Shown: piece by piece, positions 24,283 to 33,122 of the stretch
Numbering within the stretch: position 1 is the first letter of the stretch
Layout of the letters: every line of letters starts with the position of its first letter
Source: JACJXW01 sp964418125
GTDB lineage: Bacteria > Bacteroidota > Bacteroidia > Chitinophagales > Saprospiraceae
Direction of reading: 5' to 3'
DNA length: 64,000 bases
Assembly (NCBI GenBank): GCA_964418125.1
Contig: CAYQKY010000001.1
Coordinates: 1-64,000 of the forward strand
Program-made: the position numbers and the translations under genes
Notes under the pieces: generated by a model
The model's input: only the letters and a program-made list of their open reading frames with translations
Database searches by the model: none
Told to the model about the DNA's origin: nothing

Positions 24283-25181
24283 TGAAACCAACTTTACTGA
24301 TCCTGGCTGCCGGCATGGGCAGCCGCTACGGCGGGCTCAAGCAGGTCGACGGCGTCGGCCCAAATGGAGAGCCCATTATTGAATATTCCGTTTATGACGC
24401 CATACGCGCCGGCTTCGGCAAGGTGGTTTTCGTGATCCGCAAGGATATCGAGCAGGCCTTCCGCGAAACGTTTGGCGATAAATTCCAGGGTAAGATACAG
24501 GTGGAGTATGCCTTTCAGGCGGTCAATACGCCCATCGAAGGCATCAGCGAGCTGCCGGAGCGGGAGAAGCCCTGGGGCACCGGCCATGCCGTGCTCGTCG
24601 CCCGGCGCCTCATCGGTGAGCCTTTTGCCGTTATCAATGCCGACGACTACTATGGCATTTCCGGCTTTGAGGATATGGCCCGCTTCCTGGAAAATGACTG
24701 CGCTCCCGATCACTACGCCATGATCGGCTATCAGCTGGACAAGACCCTGTCGGAGGCCGGCCACGTCAACCGCGGCATCTGCGAGGTGGATGAGAACGGC
24801 CTGCTGGCGGACGTGGTGGAGCGCCACCGGATACACCGGACGCCTGAAGGCATTTTCTATGAAGAGGCCGGCCGAAAGCACCCCTTATCCGAAAAGGCCC
24901 TGGTGTCGATGAACTTCTGGGGTTTCCACCAGAATATTTTTAAAGAGATCCACAGTCAGTTCGTTGATTTTGTGAAGGAGAACAAGGACAACCCCAAGGC
25001 CGAGTTTTACATCCCCACCGTCGTCAATCAATTGATAAAAAAAGGCAGGATCCGCCTGAGCGTACTGCCCAATAAAGAGCAGTGGTACGGCGTGACCTAC
25101 CGGGAGGACCGGGAAATGGTGGAAAAGGCGTTTGAGGAGCTGGTGGAGGAGGGGCGGTATCCGGAGGAGTTGTGGACATAA
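24282..25181 (+). CDS. Sugar-phosphate nucleotidyltransferase family protein
   Basis: 299 residues with the NTP-transferase fold. The N-terminal LILAAGMGSRYGGLKQ (P-loop-like signature with Arg and Lys) and FAVINADDYYG, the Mg-binding Asp pair, are intact; later KALVSMNFWGFHQNIF and EFYIPTVVNQLIK match the UTP-glucose-1-phosphate uridylyltransferase-like branch found in Bacteroidota. Probably makes a nucleotide sugar, identity unknown. Coupled to the preceding membrane protein and ended by a GC-rich hairpin. Confidence 0.85.
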   Translation: MKPTLLILAAGMGSRYGGLKQVDGVGPNGEPIIEYSVYDAIRAGFGKVVFVIRKDIEQAFRETFGDKFQGKIQVEYAFQAVNTPIEGISELPEREKPWGTGHAVLVARRLIGEPFAVINADDYYGISGFEDMARFLENDCAPDHYAMIGYQLDKTLSEAGHVNRGICEVDENGLLADVVERHRIHRTPEGIFYEEAGRKHPLSEKALVSMNFWGFHQNIFKEIHSQFVDFVKENKDNPKAEFYIPTVVNQLIKKGRIRLSVLPNKEQWYGVTYREDREMVEKAFEELVEEGRYPEELWT

Positions 25182-25184
25182 CCC

Positions 25185-25232
25185 CACCCTGCCGGGTTTC
25201 AGCCAGTTCACTGATGATAACCCGGCAGGGTG
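25185..25232. terminator. Hairpin between convergent genes; REP-like copy 2
   Basis: CACCCTGCCGGGTT (25185-25198) pairs perfectly with AACCCGGCAGGGTG (25219-25232). It lies between the nucleotidyltransferase and aldehyde dehydrogenase stops. The internal sequence, with CCAG and GATAACCCGG, is homologous to the palindrome at 8906-8959. Confidence 0.8.
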
Positions 25233-25238
25233 AGCTAT

Positions 25239-26765
25239 TTACAATTCAAACTTAATGCCCTGCGCCAGCGGCACCTCCTCGCTGTAGTTGATCGTATTGG
25301 TCTGCCGGCGCATGTATGCCTTCCAGGCGTCGGAGCCGCTCTCGCGGCCGCCGCCGGTCTCCTTTTCGCCGCCGAAGGCGCCGCCGATCTCGGCGCCGCT
25401 TGTGCCGATGTTGACATTGGCGATGCCGCAGTCGGAGCCGGCTGCGGAGAGGAAGCGCTCGGCCTCCCGCAGGTTGTTGGTCATGATGGCGGACGAGAGG
25501 CCCTGGGGCACCTCATTGTGGTAGGCGATAGCCTCGTCAAGGTCCTTATATTTGATCAGGTAGAGGATGGGGGCGAAGGTCTCGTGGTGGACGATCTCGT
25601 AGTCGTGCTCCACTTCGGCAATGCAGGGCTTTACGTAACAGCCGCTTTCGTAGCCCTTTCCTTCCAGCACGCCGCCCGGCACGGCAAATCTGCCGCCTTC
25701 CTTTTTGATCTTTTCGATACCATCGAGGTAGTTCTGCACCGCGTCGCGGTCGATGAGGGGCCCGACGTGGATCTTCTCGTCCAGCGGGTTGCCGATGCGC
25801 AGCTGGCCGTAGGCTTTGGCCAGTTTGTCGCGCACCTCGTCATATATGCTCTCGTGGATGATGAGGCGGCGGGTGGAGGTGCAGCGCTGGCCGGCGGTGC
25901 CTACGGCGCCGAACAGGGCGCCCGTGAGCACCACATCCATGTCGGCGCTGGGGGTGACGATGATGGCGTTGTTGCCGCCCAGTTCCAGCAGGGCTTTGCC
26001 CAGGCGGGCGGCGACGGCCTGCCCGACGATCTTACCCATGCGGATGCTGCCGGTGGCGGAAACCAACGCAACGCGCGTATCTTGGGTCATGAACTCGCCC
26101 ACTTCGTAGTTGCCGTTGATGATGCTGACGACGCCTTCCGGCACATCGTTGGCCTTCAGCACCTCGTGGAAGATGTTCTGGCAGGCCACCGAGCAGAGGG
26201 GCGTCTTTTCCGAGGGTTTCCAAACCACCACGTCGCCACACACCAGGGCAATCATGGAGTTCCACGACCAGACGGCCACCGGGAAGTTGAAGGCGGAGAT
26301 GACGCCGACGATGCCCAGCGGGTGCCACTGCTCGTACATGCGGTGGTTGGGACGCTCGGAGTGCATGGTCAGGCCGTAGAGCTGGCGGGAGAGGCCCACG
26401 GCGAAGTCGCAGATGTCGATCATTTCCTGCACCTCGCCCCAGCCTTCCTGCAGGCTCTTGCCCATTTCGTAGGAGACGAGGCGGCCCAGGGCGTCCTTGT
26501 GCTTGCGCAGCTCCAGGCCGTACTGGCGGACGATCTCTCCGCGCTTCGGGGCGGGCACCTGCCGCCATGCCTTGAAGGCGTCCTGCGCTTTGGCGATCAC
26601 GTGGCCGTATTCCTGGCGCGTCGTCTTGCTGACGTGGCCGATGAGCTCGCCGTCTACCGGCGATACGGACTGGAGGTATTTCCCGGAATCGCTGGATTCC
26701 CGCCCGGTGCTGGTGCCGGCGTTGTATTCTTTGAGGCCGAGTGTTTTGAGGAAGGTAGTATCCAT
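25239..26765 (-). CDS. Aldehyde dehydrogenase, ALDH7 (aminoadipate-semialdehyde dehydrogenase-like)
   Basis: 508 residues, NAD-dependent aldehyde oxidation. Catalytic Cys in GQRCTSTRR (about 297), general-base Glu in LELGGNNAI, and the ALDH7-type insert and tail with GTSGAEIGGAFGGEKETGGGRESGSDAWK, which is characteristic of antiquitin/AmaB. This branch oxidises L-2-aminoadipate 6-semialdehyde in lysine breakdown; assignment to that substrate is by family only, since no lysine genes are adjacent. Monocistronic, convergent with the nucleotidyltransferase. Confidence 0.9.
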   Translation of the reverse strand: MDTTFLKTLGLKEYNAGTSTGRESSDSGKYLQSVSPVDGELIGHVSKTTRQEYGHVIAKAQDAFKAWRQVPAPKRGEIVRQYGLELRKHKDALGRLVSYEMGKSLQEGWGEVQEMIDICDFAVGLSRQLYGLTMHSERPNHRMYEQWHPLGIVGVISAFNFPVAVWSWNSMIALVCGDVVVWKPSEKTPLCSVACQNIFHEVLKANDVPEGVVSIINGNYEVGEFMTQDTRVALVSATGSIRMGKIVGQAVAARLGKALLELGGNNAIIVTPSADMDVVLTGALFGAVGTAGQRCTSTRRLIIHESIYDEVRDKLAKAYGQLRIGNPLDEKIHVGPLIDRDAVQNYLDGIEKIKKEGGRFAVPGGVLEGKGYESGCYVKPCIAEVEHDYEIVHHETFAPILYLIKYKDLDEAIAYHNEVPQGLSSAIMTNNLREAERFLSAAGSDCGIANVNIGTSGAEIGGAFGGEKETGGGRESGSDAWKAYMRRQTNTINYSEEVPLAQGIKFEL

Positions 26766-26794
26766 TTCTTATAATTTGGTTTTAATTGTTTTTG

Positions 26795-26842
26795 AAAACT
26801 TTTTCCGCCTGTCTGTCAGTGCGGGCAGGCGGAAAAAGTTTT
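26795..26842. terminator. 17-bp stem hairpin
   Basis: AAAACTTTTTCCGCCTG (26795-26811) pairs with its reverse complement at 26826-26842. It lies 30 bp upstream of the aldehyde dehydrogenase start and downstream of yqeY on the same strand, so it may end yqeY transcripts; U-rich sequence follows on the minus strand. Confidence 0.6.
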
Positions 26843-27138
26843 AGGCGGTTGTTTAATCGGGCGCAAAATTAGGAAAAAGGGAGGAGAAAGGTTAGTTCTG
26901 GGCCATGCAGTCGTTATGGGTCCATTTCCGTACTGGAAATCCCTGCCGGCTATGCTGGCACAGCAGGCGGACTGTCTACTTTCGGACTTTTTTAATACCC
27001 CCATTCCGGGTTCGGGTTTGGAGTGTCTCCGACCCAGATGAATTTGGGAATCCGGGTTCACGTTTCTGAGCGTCTTCGACGCGTTTTTCAGGCGTGGACA
27101 GGCGGCGAACACCGAATCCCGAGTAGCGAACCCCCGCC
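26843..27138. other. Intergenic gap without a gene
   Basis: Nothing convincing. A minus-strand frame (26816-27112) contains an arginine/serine-rich low-complexity translation without a recognisable domain or proper start context. Mixed GC-rich sequence with short inverted pieces such as CCTGCCGGC. Confidence 0.5.
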
Positions 27139-27588
27139 CTACCCCGCCAGCAACTCCTTCACGATCCCCGACATTGTTTTGCCATCTGCTCTTCCGGCAA
27201 GCTTTTTCGAAGCTATGCCCATTACCTGCCCCATATCCTTCATAGAGCTGGCGCCGGTCTCGTCGATCACCTTTTTTATTTCTGCCCTCAGTTCCTCGCG
27301 GGTCAGTTGTTTTGGGAGATAACGTTTGATGACCTCGATCTCTTCGCGTTCCGTTTGGGCGAGGTCTTCGCGGCCCTCTTTTTCGTAGATAGTCAGGGAG
27401 TCTTTACGTTGTTTGACCAGCTTCTGCAGGAGTTTCATTTCCGTTGCTTCGTCGAGATCGTGCTTGGAACCGCTGGTCTTTTCCAAAAGGATGGCGGCCT
27501 TTACGGCACGGATGCCGCGCAGGGCGGCCTGGTCTTTGGCCTTCATGGCTACTTTGAGGTCTTGTGTGATGCGTTCTTCAAGGCTCAT
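27139..27588 (-). CDS. GatB/YqeY domain protein
   Basis: 149 residues, the helical domain also found at the C-terminus of the amidotransferase subunit GatB, here free-standing. Visible motifs: MKAKDQAALRGIRAVKAAI, the central LVKQRKDSLTIYEKEGREDLA and EIEVIKRYLPKQL, and the C-terminal KDMGQVMGIASKKLAGRADGK. Presumed tRNA-binding; exact role not known. It is followed downstream by a 370-bp gap and lies 55 bp downstream of rsmA, likely on one transcript. Confidence 0.92.
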   Translation of the reverse strand: MSLEERITQDLKVAMKAKDQAALRGIRAVKAAILLEKTSGSKHDLDEATEMKLLQKLVKQRKDSLTIYEKEGREDLAQTEREEIEVIKRYLPKQLTREELRAEIKKVIDETGASSMKDMGQVMGIASKKLAGRADGKTMSGIVKELLAG

Positions 27589-27643
27589 GGTTACGAGTTT
27601 TAATATTCAATTAATAATGCAAGCCCATTAAATGGCGAATAGT

Positions 27644-28426
27644 TCACTCACCGGCCGTTCTTTCCTCGATCCAGTTGGTCAGTTTTACGTAGTCGGCCAC
27701 GCTGAGCCGTTCGGGGCGTTGCTCGAAGAAGCTGTCGTCGAGCAGGCTGTCACCTTTGATGAAGGCTTTTATGGTGTTGCGCAGCATCTTCCGGCGCTGG
27801 CTGAAGGCCTGTTTGACCACCCTGCGGAACAACTGTTCGTCGCAACCAAGTTCCTGTTGTTCTTTCCGGATGAGGCGGATGACGGCCGATTGCACTTTCG
27901 GCGGCGGCGAAAAATTTCCTTTGCTGACGGTAAAAAGGTACTCACCTTCATAATATGCCTGTACCAGCACGCTGATCACTCCGTAAGTCTTGCTGCCCGG
28001 GCCGGCCACTACCCTTTCCGCCACTTCTTTCTGGAACATGCCTACCATTTCGGGGATGTACCGGCGGTTTTCCAGCATCTTGAAAAGGATTTGGGAGGAG
28101 ATATTGTAGGGAAAATTGCCGATCAGGCCGAATGGCTGTTCCTGCATCAACTCCGGGAGGGGGGCTTTCAGAAAATCGCCGCTGACGATCCTGTCCTTCA
28201 GCTCCGGGAAATGCTTACCGAGGTAAAGGACCATATCCCGGTCGGCTTCGATAACTACTAGTTGAAATGGCCTTCCCAGCAGGAACTGCGTCAGCATTCC
28301 CTGTCCCGGGCCGACTTCGACGGCATGGTAGTAGGCCTTGCCGGCCAGGGTGAGGCTGTCGGCGATCCGTTCAGCGATCTGTTCGTTGTTTAGAAAGTGC
28401 TGGCCGTAGGATTTCTTGGCTTTCAT
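27644..28426 (-). CDS. rsmA: 16S rRNA adenine(1518/1519) dimethyltransferase
   Basis: KsgA; dimethylates two adjacent adenines in helix 45 of 16S rRNA during 30S assembly. 260 residues from ATG 28426, starting with the conserved KKSYGQHFLNN. The SAM site VEVGPGQGMLTQFLL and motif IV NFPYNISSQIL are intact, as is the C-terminal helical domain. The frame stays open to 28534, but the extra 36 residues are basic low-complexity sequence outside the family, so the internal ATG is chosen. Divergent from pdxA. Confidence 0.96.
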   Translation of the reverse strand: MKAKKSYGQHFLNNEQIAERIADSLTLAGKAYYHAVEVGPGQGMLTQFLLGRPFQLVVIEADRDMVLYLGKHFPELKDRIVSGDFLKAPLPELMQEQPFGLIGNFPYNISSQILFKMLENRRYIPEMVGMFQKEVAERVVAGPGSKTYGVISVLVQAYYEGEYLFTVSKGNFSPPPKVQSAVIRLIRKEQQELGCDEQLFRRVVKQAFSQRRKMLRNTIKAFIKGDSLLDDSFFEQRPERLSVADYVKLTNWIEERTAGE

Positions 28427-28590
28427 AGGCGAATAGAATGAGCCGTAACGTTTTTTCTTCTTATTTTTACGGTCATTTTGTAAGCAGGCCGATAAAAATG
28501 TGGGCCTGGTTGCGGGGCGCCCCGAAGATAGCATTCCCTTTGGGAAATTCCCAATGATCGTAAAATTGCCGGCATACTAATAAATGAACA

Positions 28591-29673
28591 ATGGAAAAAC
28601 TGAAGATAGGGATAAGTATTGGAGATATTAACGGGATCGGTTTAGAGGTCATTCTCAAATCATTGCTGCACGAGAAGATCACTGACCTGTGCACGCCGGT
28701 TATCTACGGGTCTTCCAAGGTTGTATCCTACCATAAAAACATCATAGAAGACGAGGTCGATTTCAATTCCACCCGCACAGCTGATAAGGTATACTTCGAT
28801 AAGATCAACATCGTTAATTGCTGGCAGGAGAATGTCAATATTACATTGGGCAAACCTACCGACCTGAGCGGCAAGTATGCCTATAAATCGCTTGAGGCCG
28901 CTACCAACGATCTGAAACATGGCATGGTCGATGCCCTGGTGACGGCTCCGATCAGCAAAGAGGCTATGCACATGGCTAATTTTCCCTTTCCCGGCCATAC
29001 CGAATACCTGACTAAAGAGCTTGGCCAGGGGCAGAGCCTGATGTTCATGGTCAACGACAACCTGCGCATTGGCCTGGCCACCAACCATCTTCCTCTCAAA
29101 GAAGTGGCCGGCGCCCTGAGTAAAGAACTGATCATGGAGAAACTTCAGCTGATGAACAATTCGCTGAAGATGGACTTCGGGCTGGAACGCCCTTCTATTG
29201 CCGTGCTGGGGCTCAACCCTCATGCCGGTGATGGTGGCGTTCTGGGCGATGAGGAGGAAAGTTTCATCCGGCCGGCGGTAGTGGAACTCAAAAAGAAAGG
29301 CATGCTCGTGATGGGCCCCTTCCCTGCCGACGGCTTCTTCGGCTCGGGACAGTTCCGGAAATTCGACGCCATCCTGGCCATGTACCACGATCAGGGGCTC
29401 GTTCCTTTCAAGGCGCTTTCTTTTGGCAACGGCGTCAACTTCACGGCCGGCCTTCCCCACGTTCGCACTTCTCCCGACCACGGCACCGCCTTCGACCTGG
29501 CCGGAAAAAATGAAGCTGACCCTTCTTCTTTTCGGCAAGCGCTCTTTCTGGCTATTGATATTGCCAATAACAGAAAGCAATATCATGAAATGTATGCCAA
29601 CGCCCTTCAGAAACGGGGAGAGATGGTGGATGTGGATGGGGAGGATGAGATCCTGCGGGAAGACGAACACTGA
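28591..29673 (+). CDS. pdxA: 4-hydroxythreonine-4-phosphate dehydrogenase
   Basis: NAD-dependent oxidation of 4-phosphohydroxy-L-threonine in DXP-dependent pyridoxal 5'-phosphate synthesis. 360 residues. Conserved segments: GISIGDINGIGLEVI at the start, VTAPISKEAMH and FPGHTEYL with a metal-binding His, LGLNPHAGDGGVLGDEE, and MYHDQGLVPFKAL with GVNFTAGLPHVRTSPDHGTAFD. Divergent from rsmA, a neighbour also seen in other bacteria where pdxA-ksgA are adjacent. Confidence 0.97.
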   Translation: MEKLKIGISIGDINGIGLEVILKSLLHEKITDLCTPVIYGSSKVVSYHKNIIEDEVDFNSTRTADKVYFDKINIVNCWQENVNITLGKPTDLSGKYAYKSLEAATNDLKHGMVDALVTAPISKEAMHMANFPFPGHTEYLTKELGQGQSLMFMVNDNLRIGLATNHLPLKEVAGALSKELIMEKLQLMNNSLKMDFGLERPSIAVLGLNPHAGDGGVLGDEEESFIRPAVVELKKKGMLVMGPFPADGFFGSGQFRKFDAILAMYHDQGLVPFKALSFGNGVNFTAGLPHVRTSPDHGTAFDLAGKNEADPSSFRQALFLAIDIANNRKQYHEMYANALQKRGEMVDVDGEDEILREDEH

Positions 29674-29797
29674 TGTGGCAGTAAATACCTTTTGTATTCC
29701 ACTTCACTTTTTCCGGATTACATTCGTTGAAGCAAAACAGCCGATGGTTGAAAATTGTTGCATTTCCTGATCGAGCCCGGTAATGTTGACAAGGGCT

Positions 29798-29805
29798 TAA
29801 TTTTG
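29798..29805 (+). promoter_or_regulatory. Promoter -7 box of the TonB receptor gene
   Basis: TAATTTTG matches TAnnTTTG, 49 bp upstream of ATG 29855. No good -33 match seen. Confidence 0.4.
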
Positions 29806-29854
29806 GATACCAGGCCGGAACGACCGCCCCCGGCCATTACATCGCTTTTTGCCT

Positions 29855-32203
29855 ATGGACCGAATCATGATCCTCCTTTTTTTGTTCCTGGCTGCCTGGT
29901 GCCAGGCTCAATCTATCTTTACGGTAAGCGGCAGAGTGTACGATGAAGGCAATGGGGAAACCCTCATTGGCGCCACTATCCTGAGCCCTGCACAGGAGGC
30001 CGGTTCCACCACCAATGAATATGGTTTTTATTCAATAACTGTTCCGGCAGCAGACAGCGTTCGCCTCATTTTCAGCTACGTCGGGTATCAGCCAGAGGCT
30101 TATACTCTTTTTCTTACCCGGGATACTACCATGAATGTGTCCTTGTCTACCGGTGTTCAGCTGGAGGAGGTTGTTGTGCAGGCGAATTCTTACCGTGAAC
30201 AGCTCAATTCCACGGAGATGAGCGTAGAGGCGGTCACTACCCGGGAGGCCAAGCTCCTTCCTGTCCTGCTGGGGGAAAGCGACATTCTTAAAACGGTGCA
30301 GCTGAAGCCGGGTATTCCCTCCGGTTCTGAAGGAACGACGGGCATTTTCGTGCGGGGAGGCAGCAATGACCAGAACCTGATCGTCCTGGATGAAGCCGTT
30401 GTCTATAACGCCAACCACCTGTTCGGCTTTTTCAGTACGTTCAATACGGATGCGGTCAAAGACCTCAAGGTGTATAAAGGAGGGTTTCCGCCCCAGTACG
30501 GAGGCCGCCTTTCATCGGTTATTGATGTCAAACTCAAGGAAGGGAACAACAGGGAGTTTGCCGGCTCGGGCGGCATCGGCCTTATCGCTTCCCGTCTTAC
30601 TCTGGAAGGGCCAATCCAAAAGGAAAAGTCTTCTTTCATTGTTTCCGGGCGTCGGACCTATCTGGATATTTTTACCCGGGCAGTGAACCGGTCCAATGAA
30701 GATAATGAAGACTTCAACCCGATACCCGATTATTTTTTCTACGACCTGAATACCAAGATCAATTATCAGTTTGGAGAGAAAGACCGGCTTTTTCTCAGCG
30801 GGTATTTTGGCAGGGATGTTTTCGGGTTTAACAGCGATTTTTTCGATTTTGACTTCGACTGGGGAAATGCAACCGGGACCGCCCGGTGGAATCACGTGTT
30901 CTCTCCCCGGTTGTTTGCCAATACCACTTTCACTTACTCTGATTATCAGTACAACATTCAAAACCGGGTGACCGGCTTTTCCTTTCAGGTGGGGTCCGGT
31001 ATCCGGGATGCCAACCTCAAATCGGATTTTTACTATTCTCCCAATAACCGGCATTCCATCCGTTTTGGCGCCAGCGCCACCTACCATCAGTTCACCATCG
31101 GCAGGCTGAAGGCGGGAAGTGATGACGGGCTGGTCAACTTCTCTGCCGGCCAGGATTTTGACGGGCTGGAATATGGCCTTTACTTTTCGGACGACATCGA
31201 CTTTTCTGAAAAGCTGGCCGTCAACGGCGGCATCCGGCTGAGCGGTTTTGGTAATGACAATACCTTTTATTTTGGGCTGGAACCCAGGCTCGCCGCCCGC
31301 TACAGTATAAATAGCCGATGGGCAATGAAGGCCAGTTATGCCCGCATGTATCAGTACCTGCATCTGGTATCCAATGCAGGGGTGGCCTTGCCGACTGACG
31401 TTTGGTATCCTTCATCTGCAAGGGTAAAGCCGCAGCAGTCTCACCAGGTAGCGGTGGGTGCTTCTTACATTCTTGCCGATCAGTTCCTGCTTAACCTGGA
31501 GGGGTATTACAAGACGATGGACAATCAACTGCAGTTCGTCGATGGCGCACAATTGTTTGTAAATGACGAACTGGAAAATGAGTTTGCTGTCGGGGAAGGG
31601 GAAGCCTATGGGATGGAGTTCAGCATCGAGAAAAAACAGGGCGCCCTTACCGGCTGGATCGGCTACACCCTGGCCCTGGTCCGGTTGAAAAATTTTTCCA
31701 CCCTCGACCCCGGCGGGCGGTTTGCCCAGGAGTCGGAAGGATTCGGCGCTTTCTTTCCGATCTACGACCGCCGCCACGACTTGTCTGTCGTATTGCTTTA
31801 TGAGATCAGCTGGCGCCTTTCCGCCACTGCCACCTTTGTGTATGGATCCGGCGACCTTAGGTGGCTCGCCCCCGGAAGGTTCACCATTCAGGATGTGTAT
31901 GGCGCGGATTTTGAGGCAGTGGTACCAGATTACCGGGAGCGCAACAATTTCCGCCTGCCGCCTTATCACCGCCTCGACCTGGGGCTGGTATGGCGCTTTT
32001 TGCCAAAATGGGGGGAGACAGACCTGTCGCTGAGTGTGGTCAACGTTTATGACCGGCGCAATACCTTTTTTATTTACCTGGAACCGGAGTTTCCGGAGGA
32101 TAATGATGGGCCAACCCCCGTGGAATTTCCCGACCGGATCGCCGCCAAGCAGGTATCTCTGTTTCCTATTCTTCCTTCTCTGACCTGGAATTTCAAATTT
32201 TGA
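29855..32203 (+). CDS. TonB-dependent receptor with carboxypeptidase-D-like N-terminal domain
   Basis: 782 residues, outer-membrane active transporter energised by TonB. Signal peptide (ILLFLFLAAWCQAQ), then a CarboxypepD_reg-like beta-sandwich (about 22-105; FTVSGRVYDEGNGETLIGATI), a plug domain (about 115-225; EGTTGIFVRGGSNDQNLIVLDEAVVY), and a 22-strand barrel ending in ...LPSLTWNFKF with a terminal aromatic. It is not of the longer SusC type. The frame begins at TTG 29849 but ATG 29855 is more natural. Ligand unknown. The DUF4249 lipoprotein gene follows after 3 bp, so they form one unit. Confidence 0.93.
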   Translation: MDRIMILLFLFLAAWCQAQSIFTVSGRVYDEGNGETLIGATILSPAQEAGSTTNEYGFYSITVPAADSVRLIFSYVGYQPEAYTLFLTRDTTMNVSLSTGVQLEEVVVQANSYREQLNSTEMSVEAVTTREAKLLPVLLGESDILKTVQLKPGIPSGSEGTTGIFVRGGSNDQNLIVLDEAVVYNANHLFGFFSTFNTDAVKDLKVYKGGFPPQYGGRLSSVIDVKLKEGNNREFAGSGGIGLIASRLTLEGPIQKEKSSFIVSGRRTYLDIFTRAVNRSNEDNEDFNPIPDYFFYDLNTKINYQFGEKDRLFLSGYFGRDVFGFNSDFFDFDFDWGNATGTARWNHVFSPRLFANTTFTYSDYQYNIQNRVTGFSFQVGSGIRDANLKSDFYYSPNNRHSIRFGASATYHQFTIGRLKAGSDDGLVNFSAGQDFDGLEYGLYFSDDIDFSEKLAVNGGIRLSGFGNDNTFYFGLEPRLAARYSINSRWAMKASYARMYQYLHLVSNAGVALPTDVWYPSSARVKPQQSHQVAVGASYILADQFLLNLEGYYKTMDNQLQFVDGAQLFVNDELENEFAVGEGEAYGMEFSIEKKQGALTGWIGYTLALVRLKNFSTLDPGGRFAQESEGFGAFFPIYDRRHDLSVVLLYEISWRLSATATFVYGSGDLRWLAPGRFTIQDVYGADFEAVVPDYRERNNFRLPPYHRLDLGLVWRFLPKWGETDLSLSVVNVYDRRNTFFIYLEPEFPEDNDGPTPVEFPDRIAAKQVSLFPILPSLTWNFKF

Positions 32204-32206
32204 ACC

Positions 32207-33055
32207 ATGGGCCATTTACGCTATCCTTTCCTCATTTTGGGCATTCTGATTTTCGGGCTCTTTGCCTGCGGCCTGGAACAGGAGGTCGACATTGAATTAC
32301 CCGAATACCAGAGCCGCCTGGTGGTGGAGTGTTATCTGGAGGCCGGAAAACCATTCTCACTTTTGCTGAGCCGAAGCCTTCCCTATTTTGACCCCTTCCC
32401 GCCTTTGAACCAGGAATTCCTGGAGAGAATACTGGTGAACAATGCCGAGGTAAAGGTCTTTCACGATGGCAAAACTTACGAATTGAGGAACCAGCTGGAA
32501 CTGAATCCCCTCACTTTGAAGGTGGCCAATTACTATTCACCCCAGGCGGTCCCTTTTGATACCCTGTCTCCTTTTGAGCTGTTGATCACCCTTCCCGGCG
32601 GAGGAGAAATAACAGCTGCTACCCGTATTTTACCGGTGGTGAAAATAGACAGCCTGGTGGTTCAATTTGCCGATTCGGATACGCTGGCACGAGTGCTCAC
32701 CTACTTTACGGACAATCCGGAGGAGGACAACTACTACCGGCGGATGTTCCACCGCGCCAGCCTGGATAGTGCCGCCGTGCAGGATTTTGCCGTTGATGAC
32801 CGTATCCTGGAGGGCACAGCTGTATTTGGGACTGGCTATAATTATGCAGCGGGAGATACCGTGGTCTCAACGTTATTTCATATCAGCCAGGACTATTATG
32901 AATTTCTGGAAAGCCTGGAAGATGCGGTGAGTTCTAACGGCAATCCTTTCGCCCAGCCCAGCCCCATCATATCCAACCTGGAGGGGACAGCCGAGGCGCT
33001 GGGTATTTTCACCGGCATCAGTTATGACCGGCAGGCGATCATTTTAATGAAGTGA
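32207..33055 (+). CDS. DUF4249 lipoprotein
   Basis: 282 residues. Lipoprotein signal ending in GLFACG (Cys22), followed by EVDIELPEYQSRLVVECYLEAGKPFSLLLSRS, the N-terminal piece of DUF4249, a Bacteroidota family almost always encoded right after a TonB-dependent receptor, as here. Mostly beta-structured. Likely a surface-exposed or periplasmic partner of the receptor; biochemical role not established. Ended by a strong bidirectional terminator. Confidence 0.88.
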   Translation: MGHLRYPFLILGILIFGLFACGLEQEVDIELPEYQSRLVVECYLEAGKPFSLLLSRSLPYFDPFPPLNQEFLERILVNNAEVKVFHDGKTYELRNQLELNPLTLKVANYYSPQAVPFDTLSPFELLITLPGGGEITAATRILPVVKIDSLVVQFADSDTLARVLTYFTDNPEEDNYYRRMFHRASLDSAAVQDFAVDDRILEGTAVFGTGYNYAAGDTVVSTLFHISQDYYEFLESLEDAVSSNGNPFAQPSPIISNLEGTAEALGIFTGISYDRQAIILMK

Positions 33056-33064
33056 GGAATAAAA

Positions 33065-33108
33065 AAAGAAAGCCGCCCGGAAAACTCCGGGCGGCTTTCT
33101 TTTTTTTA
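33065..33108. terminator. Bidirectional rho-independent terminator
   Basis: AAAGAAAGCCGCCCGG (33065-33080) pairs with 33087-33102 around a 6-base loop, flanked by an A-run on the left and T-run (to 33108) on the right. It serves the DUF4249 gene (+) and the OmpA gene (-). Confidence 0.95.
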
Positions 33109-33122
33109 CCAGAACAAGGTAA

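Noticed and set aside
25230..26774. 514-residue plus-strand open frame
   Set aside because: It is fully antisense to the aldehyde dehydrogenase gene, whose protein has all family motifs; the plus translation is Val/Ala/Asp/Gly-rich with no domain, an effect of GC-rich codon use.
26816..27112. Possible 98-residue gene in the gap before yqeY
   Set aside because: Ser/Arg-rich low-complexity translation, no domain, overlaps a hairpin.
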